Shown here: positions 9,600-18,379 of the stretch, piece after piece
Position numbering within the stretch: the first letter of the stretch is position 1
Layout of the letters: each line of letters opens with the position of its first letter
Assembly (NCBI GenBank): GCA_024663395.1
Contig: JANFAH010000004.1
Location: 434,001-498,000, forward strand
Origin: Pisolithus tinctorius
Lineage: Eukaryota; Basidiomycota; Agaricomycetes; Boletales; Pisolithaceae
Direction: 5' to 3'
Length of the DNA stretch: 64,000 nucleotides
The notes under the pieces: generated by a model
Told to the model about the DNA's origin: nothing
What the model saw: only the letters and a program-made list of their open reading frames with translations
Databases searched by the model: none
Made by a program: the position numbers and the translations under genes

Positions 9600-12555
9600 G
9601 TCTTGGGGATAGAACCCACACCCAAGGCCAGTGCAGCCTCAGTGGTGGCCATGGCATGAGCCTTGGCCTTTCTGGTCTTCTTGGGGCACTTCTCAGCAAA
9701 GTGGCCAGGGCCTCCACAGAACATGCAGAGGTTGCCCTCAATGTGATGCTTGTGTTCTTCTGGGGTGAGCTTTCCATCCTTCCCAAGTTTGCTAGGCTCA
9801 GGCTTAGATGAGTTGCTGTTATCATTGTTGCCTGGCTTCAATGAAGCCGGCTTGGGGAAGGATCCAGAGTTGTTATTGTTGCTGGTCTTGACCTTGTCTT
9901 GGCTGGTCTTGGACTGGCTATTACTACCAGGGCCACTAGACTTGTTGTTGTTGGAGGTGGACCAGCCCTGATGCCTACCTGCCCATTGGATTTCCTCCTT
10001 GTGCTCCCAATAGCATGCATCTACAGTGGCTCAAAAAACTGACTGCATGTTTGTATGTTTTACATTAGTTATGACTAAACACAATAACCCCTAACCATAG
10101 CCCTAAACCGTGAGTGTATGAAATAGGGTACTTACTCTTGGCTTTCTATTGGTCCATGAATCAAGTGTTTTGGATAGGAATTGATAGAATAGCAGCCATT
10201 TGAAAATGACATGTCATGTGGTCAGCTTTTTGACTTTAAGTTTTGATTACATAGTTTTGAGTTTAACAAAGTTGAAAATGCTGTGAGGTACTTACTAATG
10301 CTTATATGGTATATCACATGGTCTATTTGATGATTTGTCATCATACAAACAATGCCAAACAATGAATTGGGACCATCAAGGCTCCCTCTTCTACCCCAAC
10401 TCATGAAACCATCCTCCTGGTCCATCTGGGCCATTTTCTCAGAGTAATCCCCATAAATATTGGTGACCACTACAGTAATGTCATCAGGGTATATGTCCAA
10501 CACAATCAAACCCTTAAACAATCTGCTTTTGGTCATCCCTGTGCTGTTTCCCCCACTCATACCTGATATGTTCTGCACCTGATCAGTACTGAGACAGCTG
10601 GGAATGCCATGGAGGTCAATCTGGCACATCAGAAAATGATGAACAGACAAAACACCTGTTAACCAGTACATTTTCACCACAGTACAATTAGTTTCAATGC
10701 TGGGGTGAGACAAAACATTCCTGTGCACTTCAGGTGGCATGGGAAGCATAGCTAGACTGTGCTCTCAGCTGACTGTGAATGACTGGGAATGGGTGATTTG
10801 GTCATATAAGACCATAGGTAATACCCAGGCCTAGATGGATTGATGGAATCTCCTTCCTAGCAGTTCAGTGGACTATCCCCCCCAGGGCACCTGGAATGAA
10901 GGTTTTCAGCTCGCCCTAGCCCTCAACCCAGCACCGTTGAGGTGGAAACCCACCAGATAAGAGGTGATTGGATTGTTGGTCATGTTTTAGAGTGCCAGAT
11001 TAACCATCATGGCTTTTTCAGCATTCTCAGTACTGATTAGTTGCAGAACATATCAGGTATGAGTGGGGGAAACAGCACAGGGATGACCAAAAGCAGATTG
11101 TTTAAGGGTTTGATTGTGTTGGACATATACCCTGATGACATTACTGTAGTGGTCACCAATATTTATGGGGATTACTCTGAGAAAATGGCCCAGATGGACC
11201 AGGAGGATGGTTTCATGAGTTGGGGTAGAAGAGGGAGCCTTGATGGTCCCAATTCATTGTTTGGCATTGTTTGTATGATGACAAATCATCAAATAGACCA
11301 TGTGATATACCATATAAGCATTAGTAAGTACCTCATAGCATTTTCAACTTTGTTAAACTCAAAACTATGTAATCAAAACTTAAAGTCAAAAAGCTGACCA
11401 CATGACATGTCATTTTCAAATGGCTGCTATTCTATCAATTCCTATCCAAAACACTTGATTCATGGACCAATAGAAAGCCAAGAGTAAGTACCCTATTTCA
11501 TACACTCATGGTTTAGGGCTAGGGTTAGGGGTTATTGTGTTTAGTCATAACTAATGTAAAACATACAAACATGCAGTCAGTTTTTTGAGCCACTGTATTT
11601 CCTGGGCAGGGTGGCAAAGCTCATGAAGAGTCCAGGGTTTGCCAACTCGACAGACTTCATCCTTAATCCAGTCTGGGAGTCTGGAGTAGAAGTGGTGGCA
11701 CAGCACACCATCACCATAGCCTTGGACTTGCAAGGCAAGCTGATTGAAGTCCACTATATATTTGTTGATGTGCTGACTATCTTTCATATGTAAGTGGTCG
11801 AGCTGGCTCTTGGCATCAGCAACTGGGTTGTGAGGGCTGAAGGTAGTTTGTAACTCTAGGACAAACTCCCTCCAGGAGTCCATCCAGAGAGGCTGGTCAT
11901 CAGGCTCATCAAGTCTGAGCAAGTCTGGCTCAAACCACTCTAGGGCCATGCCCTTAAGGTAAGACTGGGCAAAGATGACCTTTGTATGGTCAGTCCTAAA
12001 AGCCTGGGGTCAGTCTTGAAAGTTAAGCTCACACTGGATGAAGAAGGCACAGAGCTTCTTGGGGTCGGTACCATCAAAGGTGTTGGGCTCATGCAGCTTG
12101 GTCCTGCTCAAGGACTCAGGACCAGTGCAAGTGTTGCAGGCCAGCAACTTGATGGCTTTTGTGAGACTGTCAAAAACTGTAACTGTGGGTTCAGTGTCTG
12201 GGTCTGGGAAGTCCAGTTTGTCCTCCAGGTCATTCTCATCCAGATTATCATTGCTGGGCCCATCATCACTGGGACCATTGCTGGGGTCATCATCATCAGG
12301 GTTATTATTGTCATCATTGTCTGGCCCTTCATCCCCAGGATCACCACTGGGGATGGGGGCAATGGGGTGACATGGAGTAGGAGTATTGGATGTCTGGGCT
12401 GAAAAGCCCCTAAAAGGACTGATGGGATCTGGGGAGTGCCTAGTGGTGCCCAAGGCAGCTAGTGCTGTCTCATGGCCAGTTCCACTGGCTGAAGCAGAGT
12501 TGGGGTTGGTGGCAGAGTGGCCATGGGGAGGTTGGAAACGAGTCTTGGTTGCCAT
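9590..12555 (-). pseudogene. M1 gag, split by a foldback element
   Basis: The start ATG at 12555-12553 (MATKTRFQPP) aligns with element A gag. The N-terminal half runs to 11598 with an acidic D/N-rich stretch and the block KLHEPNTFDGTDPKK. The C-terminal half resumes at 10021 with the zinc knuckle CMFCGGPGHFAEKC and ends at TAG 9592-9590. A stop interrupts the first half after the CELNFQD block near 12010. The foldback element (10024-11595) lies in a TA of the codons before AQEI. Function when intact: capsid protein. Confidence 0.87.
10024..11595. mobile_element. Palindromic (foldback) Tc1-like element 1, TSD TA
   Basis: Starts CAGTGGCTCAAAAAACTG and ends with its reverse complement. TA flanks (10022-10023, 11596-11597) and M1 gag is continuous without it. 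Length 1572 bp. The left arm 10024-about 10579 is an almost exact inverted copy of about 11040-11595: a 118-residue reading frame present in both arms differs at one residue. The centre (10580-11040) is also inverted-repeat but more diverged. No transposase motifs, so it is non-autonomous. The conserved frame resembles no protein I know and is present in diverged, broken form in the other foldback elements. Confidence 0.88.
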
Positions 12556-12593
12556 GATGTGCTAGACCCACACAAGTAGTGAGTCTGAAATAC

Positions 12594-13093
12594 TGTCAAG
12601 TTCATGGAGACCAGAGTGGGTGTGAGGCTGAGGAGAGTTGGGGTCAGAGGTATAGCAGAGATACAGAGGGGTGGACTGATTGGACTTAGCAACTGGTGAT
12701 GCAGCGCTATTCCCTTGCATGGGTTGCAGTCTAAGTCTGAGGCCAAGGCAGGATTATCAGAGTAACTTGGTTGATTTCAGACTGCAGAGTACAGGCCAAG
12801 TATCTATGAGTTTATATACCAGAGACAACTATAGTACAGAGACCAGTAATGCCAGTCTCACAAAGATTGCTAAGATGATGTAAGACAAGTATTAGTAATG
12901 TATGACAAAGGCAATGGAGACCAGGACAGGGCAGACCAGGGACAAGACCAGGCAGGGCTTAACCAAAGTGACACACACTGCAAAGCAGTGTTCACCATGC
13001 TAGGACATCTGGGGATAAGGGATTGACAAGGCTGAGGCTGGACTGAATGAATGCAAGGCCAAGTCTGGCCAGGGTTGAGATACAACTATGACA
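12594..13093 (-). repeat. M1 5' LTR (element A family)
   Basis: 500 bp, plus-strand ends TGTCAAGTTC and CAACTATGACA, matching the reverse complement of the element A LTRs (528 bp) with CpG lost. A TATA-like stretch on the minus strand (plus 12810-12825) corresponds to TATATAAA in A. The 38-bp leader to the gag ATG (12556-12593) matches the A leader. Confidence 0.85.
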
Positions 13094-13491
13094 TGGAGGT
13101 ACAGTAACTGGAATTGGAACTGACATATGGAGACTCATAAATTTCCAAGTAAAACTTCCTAGATGATGAATGAAGGGTAGATGGAGGACATACAAACAGG
13201 TAACATAGAACATCCCAAAAAGGAAACAGTCCAGGTGCTGAACCATGTGGTGCATGCACTGCAGAGTACCTGACTGCATGCTGTCAGGGAGAAGTCCAAA
13301 GGGTAGTCATGTGACTCCTCAGAGAATGGTCTGTGCAGTCCAGCAGGAGAGCAGTACAAGTCCAACAGTAGTCAGAGTGGAGATGACTCATAAATGTTAG
13401 GGGGTGGGCAGAGTTGGTGTGGAGTGAGTGAATGACCAGCAGAAAGGGGTGCAGAGTGAGTGAGGACTTAGGATGAATGACAGTCATGACA
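13094..13491 (-). repeat. Partial family F LTR, interrupted by M1
   Basis: Aligns with about 990-1372 of the F solo LTR (shared TGGAGGTACAGTAA and terminal GTCATGACA). The left part is missing because M1 inserted here; the rest should lie beyond the left window edge. It borders G pol at 13492. CpG-poor, so older than the copy at 660. Confidence 0.78.
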
Positions 13492-14389
13492 AAGGCCCAG
13501 AGAGCTTGCAGCTTGACTGGGGATAGCAAGTAGATAGTTCCAATGGGTGGTGTAGTACCCTCTTCCAGTTCAATCTTAAGGTCATACTCCCAGTGGGGTG
13601 GGAGAGTAGATGCCTTGGCTTTGCTAAAGACATCAGCAAAGTTGTGGTAGTCCTTTGGTACACTGGCCAGGTCTGGTGGAGGACTGGGTCCAGTGGGCAT
13701 AGATGAAGTTAGAATTAGGTAGATCCCTCTAGCTTGCAAGCATGTACATATGCAGCTGCATTGATCAGGGTGATAGGGGGAGCTTTCAGGGGGGTGCAAA
13801 CCAGTGAGTTGACAGATGGTACAGATGGCACAGGGCTGGGGTTGGGTTGGTCAGGTAGACCAGGATTGGGAAGACCAGTTGGGACTGGTGTTGCAGGGGG
13901 TGTTGACAGGGTTGGCATTCCTCCCGTAGATGTCCAGAAAGTTAGACTGCTCATTACCCAATCAATCAATGGATTGTAGCAGGTGAGCCAGTCATGTCCA
14001 AGGACCATCTTACATTCAGAATCCAACAGGGCTAAAAACAGGGTTACCAGGGTGACATTGCTGGTCACAAATTGAACTGAAAGATCTACTGCTTGAGTGA
14101 TAACAAAACTTGATGACCCCTCAAAGAGCCAGAGTTGGATAGGGGACATGGGGTGAGGGGCAAAAGAGTGTTGATTAACAAATTCTTTATCTATGAAGCT
14201 ATGTGTGGAACTGGAGTCCACTAGTGTATGAAGCTGGGGTAAATCATGACTGACAACAGAAACAAAGGGAGTTAATGAATTGGGGTTAGAAAGAGTGGAC
14301 ACATTGAGACGAGCCTCCATGAGTGCACAGCCAGAGTCAATGCAGCTCTCAGTCTGTGCAGAGTCCTGAGAGCTGCTACCTATTTTTTT
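13492..14389 (-). pseudogene. Chromovirus G pol fragment: protease and RT N-terminus
   Basis: Minus strand from the frameshift site at 14389. Protease [15 protein letters not shown] at about 14215 has Ser for the Gly of the D-S/T-G active triad, so it is inactive. Then comes the linker, and the RT start ([17 protein letters not shown], about 13590) ends at LQALWAF where the F LTR begins (13491). The remainder of RT is not in the window. Related to but distinct from M1 and A. Confidence 0.82.
14342..14389 (-). promoter_or_regulatory. G gag/pol frameshift signal
   Basis: Minus strand: seven A (plus 14383-14389), gag TAG (14382-14380), and a perfect 11-bp stem with arms 14376-14366 and 14352-14342 around a 13-nt loop. 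The arm GCAGCTCTCAG pairs with CTGAGAGCTGC, a third stem sequence that again keeps full pairing. Confidence 0.78.
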
Positions 14390-15450
14390 GCCTTGGGGGC
14401 AGAGCCCAAGGTTGAGGCTGGCATTGCCTCAGAGGTGGCTGCAGCATGAGCTTTGGCTTTCCTGGCATTCTCAGGACACTTATCTGCAAAATGTCCAGTG
14501 CCCCCACAGAACATGCAAAGGTTGTTATCTCTGCAATGCTTGTGCTCCTCCAGTGTCAGCTTGCCATCTTTGCCCAACTTGCTTGAGTCCAGCTTGGGTG
14601 TGTTAGAGCTAGTCTGACTGGTTGAGGCAGTCTTGGATGAGGCCTGGCTACTGGAGTTGCTATATCCAGAGTTATTGCTAGCCTTGGATTTCTCTTGACC
14701 AGGCTTAGACTGGTTGTTGTGACTGGGGTTGGGAGTTGACTTGTTACCAGAGGATGGCCCCTGGTGCTTACTGGACCACTGAACCTCCTCTTTGCATTCC
14801 CAGTAGTGCATGTCAATTTCCTGGGCTAAGTGGCAAAGCTCATGCAGGGTTCTTGGTTTGCCAACCCAGCAGACCTCATCTTTGATATGGTTGGGGTGAC
14901 CAGTGTAGAAGAAGTGGTGCAGAGCACCATCACCATATCCCCAGACTTGTGAGGCAAGCCAGTTGAACTTGACCACATACTTGTTGACCCAGTGATTGTC
15001 TTTCATCTGAAGGTGGTCTAGCTGGCTTTCAGCATCAGCCACTGGGTCATGAGGTCCAAAGGTGGTTTGAAGTTCTATGACAAACTCTTTCCAAGAGTCC
15101 ATCCAATAAGGCTGGTCCTCCAGGTCTTCAGTCCCAAGTAGGTCCAGTTCAAACCACTTGAGAGCCATCCCTTTCAGGAATGACTTCATGAAAGTGACCT
15201 TGGCTTGATCACTTTGAAAGGCCTGGGGCTGGTCCTGGAAGTTGAGTTCACATTGGATAAGAAAAGTGCACAGCTTCTTTGGGTCTGTCCCATCAAAGGT
15301 GTCTGGTTCATGCAACTTGGTTCTTGAAGAGGACTCAGAGCCAGTGTGGGCATTATGTGCAAGGAGTTCTATAGCTTTAGCAAGGTTGACAAGCACAGTT
15401 ACACCAGGCTTGACATCATCTTCAGGGAGGGGTTCTTCATTGTCATTGTC
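14380..15450 (-). pseudogene. Chromovirus G gag, N-terminus lost
   Basis: The frame is open on the minus strand from about 15450 to TAG 14382-14380. It has the Gag core (KLHEPDTFDGTDPKK, LKGMALKWFELDLL, YVVKFNWLASQVWGYG), a Q/S/N-rich linker, the zinc knuckle CMFCGGTGHFADKC at about 14500, and the lysine-rich end before the stop. About 100 N-terminal residues present in A are replaced by Tc1-derived sequence at 15451. No stop in about 355 codons, better kept than M1 gag. Confidence 0.82.
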
Positions 15451-16438
15451 CAGGCTACCCATATAATGTGTATGGCCCTTTCCTTTCCTGTCACTTCCCA
15501 AATTGTTTGCAGTGTGCTCAATTCTGCATTCCTGAAGGCTGCAGTCACACAGGAGAATTATCCTGCAAACACTTCCCTACCATTTTCCACACAAACTTCC
15601 TTCCATCTGGTCCAATACTATTGATCTTGGGCTCAACTGACCAGATGACCCCAGTGCAGTCATCCACAGTCCAGTTTTGGTGCTTAAGAGCAAAGGCAAG
15701 TCACTGTTGTGTATGCTTGCAAGACAAGAGTGGCATCTCCTGCTTGACAATCACCTTCAGGGATGCAGAATTGAGCACACTGCAAACAGTTTGGGAAGTG
15801 ACAGGAGAGGAAAGGGCCACACACATTATATGGGTAGCCTGGACAGCATTTTCAGCTCTTCCAGAGGTCATACTAGAGACTATTCTCCTCTCCCAGGAGA
15901 GCAAGGCTGGTAAGGATGTCCTAGTTTGAGGTTTTCCTTGATCTAGCTGGAACTCTTTGATGACCCTGGCCACAGTAGAGCTCCCCTGACCAGTTGTAGA
16001 GGAGATTTGATGAGCAGAAAGGCCAGATTCAGAAAGAAGATGGATATTTGCTCTAGCAGAGGCAAAAATGCATTTCATGGTGCAGTAGGGTTAGCTGAGT
16101 GGGACCCAAGCCACTTTTATGGCTCAGGATTATGTACATTACATAATCAGTTGGGGTTGAAGCACAAAATCCCTCAGAAGTTGTCAAATCTTTATGTTAT
16201 TTACTAAATAATGACTGACAACATCATGCTCAAAAAAGTGTCCCAATGACATGACATTTTAAAATGGCTATATCTTGGTGACATATCAACCAAATTACAT
16301 AAGCAAGCCTCTGTTGTCAAGGCGACCATTATTACTATTTTGGTTCTGCAGGAGTTTGAACTAATTCCTATTGGCTCCCTCATAAATCTCAACTCTTTCC
16401 AAAGTCACCCAACATTGGGACACTTTTTTGAGCCACTG
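15451..16438 (-). mobile_element. Truncated Tc1-like element with internal inverted duplication
   Basis: The right end is a Tc1-type terminus: CACTTTTTTGAGCCACTG ends at 16438, followed by TA. The left end is lost at the junction with G gag. Sequence 15460-15555 is an inverted copy of about 15755-15860 (shared ATTATATGGGTAGCCTGG). The transposase remnant is between. The terminus CAGTGGCTCAAAAAA is the same as in foldback element 1, suggesting that elements like this supplied the transposase. Confidence 0.72.
15560..16078 (-). pseudogene. Tc1/mariner-like transposase, N-terminal half, inactive
   Basis: Minus strand from ATG 16078. A helix-turn-helix region (LSAHQISSTTGQGSSTVARV) is typical of the DNA-binding domain of Tc1 transposases in basidiomycetes. 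A second helical block (GRAENAVQATHIM) follows. After a frame stop at about 15701, the start of the catalytic domain can be read to about 15610: LKHQNWTVDD, then WSVEPKINSIGPDGRK. The family has WSDE here, so the first catalytic Asp is Val. The second Asp and the final Asp/Glu are absent because the element is truncated. Confidence 0.75.
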
Positions 16439-16440
16439 TA

Positions 16441-16692
16441 GGTGCATGATTAGTGATTCTAGTATGTAGGAGGTACAATGAGTAATAGAATTTTGTCTTT
16501 GCATGAGTGGCTGTGCTGCAATGTGCTTTGTCTTTTCTTTCCTCCAGCACTTGGCCCACAGCATGGGCCCCATTTCATTCTTTCTTCACCCACCCACTGC
16601 ACCACTAGATTCTTCAGGCCCCAAGAACCACCAAATCTCCACCTCATTCAACTCACAAAGCTTCTGTGCTTAGACAGTGACCCCAAGGGATG
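16441..16692. other. Unassigned 252-bp spacer
   Basis: Between the Tc1 remnant and foldback element 2. No reading frame, repeat or motif that I recognise; CT-rich stretch near 16530-16600. Confidence 0.5.
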
Positions 16693-16694
16693 TA

Positions 16695-17847
16695 CAGTGG
16701 CTCACAAAATTGTCCCAATGTTTGCATGTTTTTCATTAATTATGGTGTAGTGAGTGAACTATCATTGGTCTCTTCAGAAGCCTGCTGGAAGTCATTTCCT
16801 GCACTGTTTCCCCACCAATGCCCCATGTGTCCTGGAACCAATCAGTACTGTGAGAGCTGAAAACAATGTGGAGGTCCAATCTAGCATTCATCCTATCATA
16901 AACAAACCAATCACCCACTAACTACTACATCACAGCTGAAGATAGGCCTGCCTGAAGGCTCAGGTGAAGCACAACCCTCCTGGGCACTCCCAGTATTGTG
17001 GGAGGGTTGGTCAGACTATACTGTGAGCTGAACTGGGGATCACTGGGAAGGAGTTATTTGATCATATAAGACTAAAGGAAATATCCAGTGCCAGATAGAA
17101 GGCCAGGAATGTGCAACCTGGTAGCTCAGTAGCATATCCCTCCCATGTTACCTGGAGTGAGAGAGGGTTTAGCTTCACCCTGACCTCCATACCAGTTTCC
17201 CCTTCACAGAAATGCACTAGTTAATGGGTGATTGGTTTGTTTATGATAGGATGAATGCTAGATTGGACCTCCACATTGTTTTCAGCTCTCACAGTACTGA
17301 TTGGTTCCAGGACACATGGGGCATTGGTGGGGAAACAGTGCAGGAAATGACTTCCAGCAGGCTTCTGAAGAGACCAATGGTGCAGATAGCATATACTATA
17401 GTGTACACCAGCATTTGCTGAGGTTGCCCTGACAGAATGTCCCTGATGAGCCAGAATGGTGATTTCTTGACTTGTGTTGCAGCAAGGAGGCTTAGGGGTG
17501 CAAAATCACTGTTTGGCATTGTTTGTTTGTTGACAAATCATTCAGTAGACCATGTAATACATTATGTAAGCATTGGTGAGCATCTCACCATGTTTTATAT
17601 GTGTTCCCAAGGACTACATCTCCAGTATATCGCAAAGTTACATAATTGTCCCAATGAGCTCTCATTTTCATTTGGGTATTCTGCCATCAGTTTCTATCCA
17701 AATATTATGTGATATGGCTCATCAGAGAGCCATGACCAGCTGCTTTAATCCATCCACCAACACCTTGGACTCAATAATGATAGTTCACTCACTACACCAT
17801 AATTAATGAAAAACATGCAAACATTGGGACAATTTTGTGAGCCACTG
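16695..17847. mobile_element. Palindromic (foldback) Tc1-like element 2, TSD TA
   Basis: Starts CAGTGGCTCACAAAATTG and ends with its reverse complement; TA at 16693-16694 and 17848-17849. The arms match almost exactly over 16695-16918 and the corresponding right side; a 60-codon stretch reads the same from both arms. The left arm lacks about 380 bp (right arm about 17385-17765), so the palindrome is asymmetric. 1153 bp, non-coding. Confidence 0.85.
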
Positions 17848-17910
17848 TACACCATCCATCACAAGTGTCCCACCCACCCCACAGCTAACACTTGTCTCAC
17901 AGGTCCTATC

Positions 17911-18197
17911 TGTTCATATGTGGTGCCTGTGCACCTCATTTCGCATGTTATACTTTATTATGTTCTTTTCTCACCCTACAGACTTCTAGAGGACACTTGT
18001 CTTTGCTCTAAGTGTCCCTGGATTGCTTGTGTTTATTATTTACATTTGTTTATCATTTTTGCGCACTTACTGCTCTGTGCCCAGTGAAGTTTTCTTCAGT
18101 CTCTTACACTGGGCACAAGGTATGTTGTCTGTAGTATTTCCCTCAATATTAGTCTCTTACACTGGGCACAAGGCCTACTGAGTGGGATATTTAAACA
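17911..18197 (+). repeat. P 5' LTR, copia subtype 1
   Basis: 287 bp, TGTTCATATGTGG to GATATTTAAACA. Contains GTGCCCAGTG (18077-18086) and its inverse CACTGGGCAC twice (18107-18116, 18160-18169), a hairpin-forming arrangement seen in most copia LTRs here. Confidence 0.9.
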
Positions 18198-18209
18198 GGT
18201 TATGAGCCC
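18198..18209 (+). promoter_or_regulatory. Copia primer-binding site matching the initiator-tRNA anticodon arm
   Basis: GGTTATGAGCCC directly follows the LTR. Its complement GGGCTCATAACC contains the CTCATAA anticodon loop of initiator methionine tRNA. Copia of Drosophila and yeast Ty5 prime from a cleaved half of this tRNA, so the same half-tRNA priming is inferred here. The site recurs at 26417-26428 and 30623-30634, and as GGTTATGGGCCC at 36165. Confidence 0.75.
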
Positions 18210-18379
18210 CATGCTCTAGGAATTCTCAGACACGTCATACAACACGTCATCCACCTCTGCGCAAATTTTCGACCCTCCACACCCACTCCCTCGCCCTCTG
18301 TTGCGATTTTCTCGCCTCCCAGCTTCAGGACTCACCCCATCCATTCCCTCCTCCTCTTCTACTCTCAAAAATTACCCCA

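Larger units (their letters stand above)
1..13093 (-). mobile_element. Ty3/gypsy chromovirus copy M1, old and repeatedly interrupted; 3' end outside window
   Basis: Removing the insertions at 660-1372, 1445-7928 and 10024-11595 leaves a minus-strand element collinear with element A (50344-58354): 5' LTR 12594-13093, gag, protease, reverse transcriptase, RNase H and the start of integrase. The joins are precise. Host sequence resumes after a 5-bp (GGGAC), 4-bp (CCAG) and TA duplication at the three insertions. M1 has lost nearly all CpG where A keeps CCGG and TCGG. It carries several stops and an altered RT active site (YLDN for YLDD). It is inserted in an LTR of the 660-1372 type (13094-13491). 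The 3' LTR and left target duplication lie beyond position 1. Confidence 0.88.

Noticed and set aside
10222..11397. A 118-residue frame present in both orientations in foldback element 1, as a possible protein gene.
   Set aside because: The duplication follows from the palindrome, the homologous sequence in the other two foldback elements is frame-broken, and no domain is recognisable.
11512..11540. Telomere-like GGTTTAGGGCTAGGGTTAGG stretch (and its inverse near 10085-10110).
   Set aside because: Only two imperfect TTAGGG-like units, mirrored because they lie in the two arms of foldback element 1; not an interstitial telomere.
15460..15930. Plus-strand frame with a Cys-rich stretch as a gene.
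   Set aside because: It is the reverse side of the Tc1 transposase remnant and its inverted duplication.
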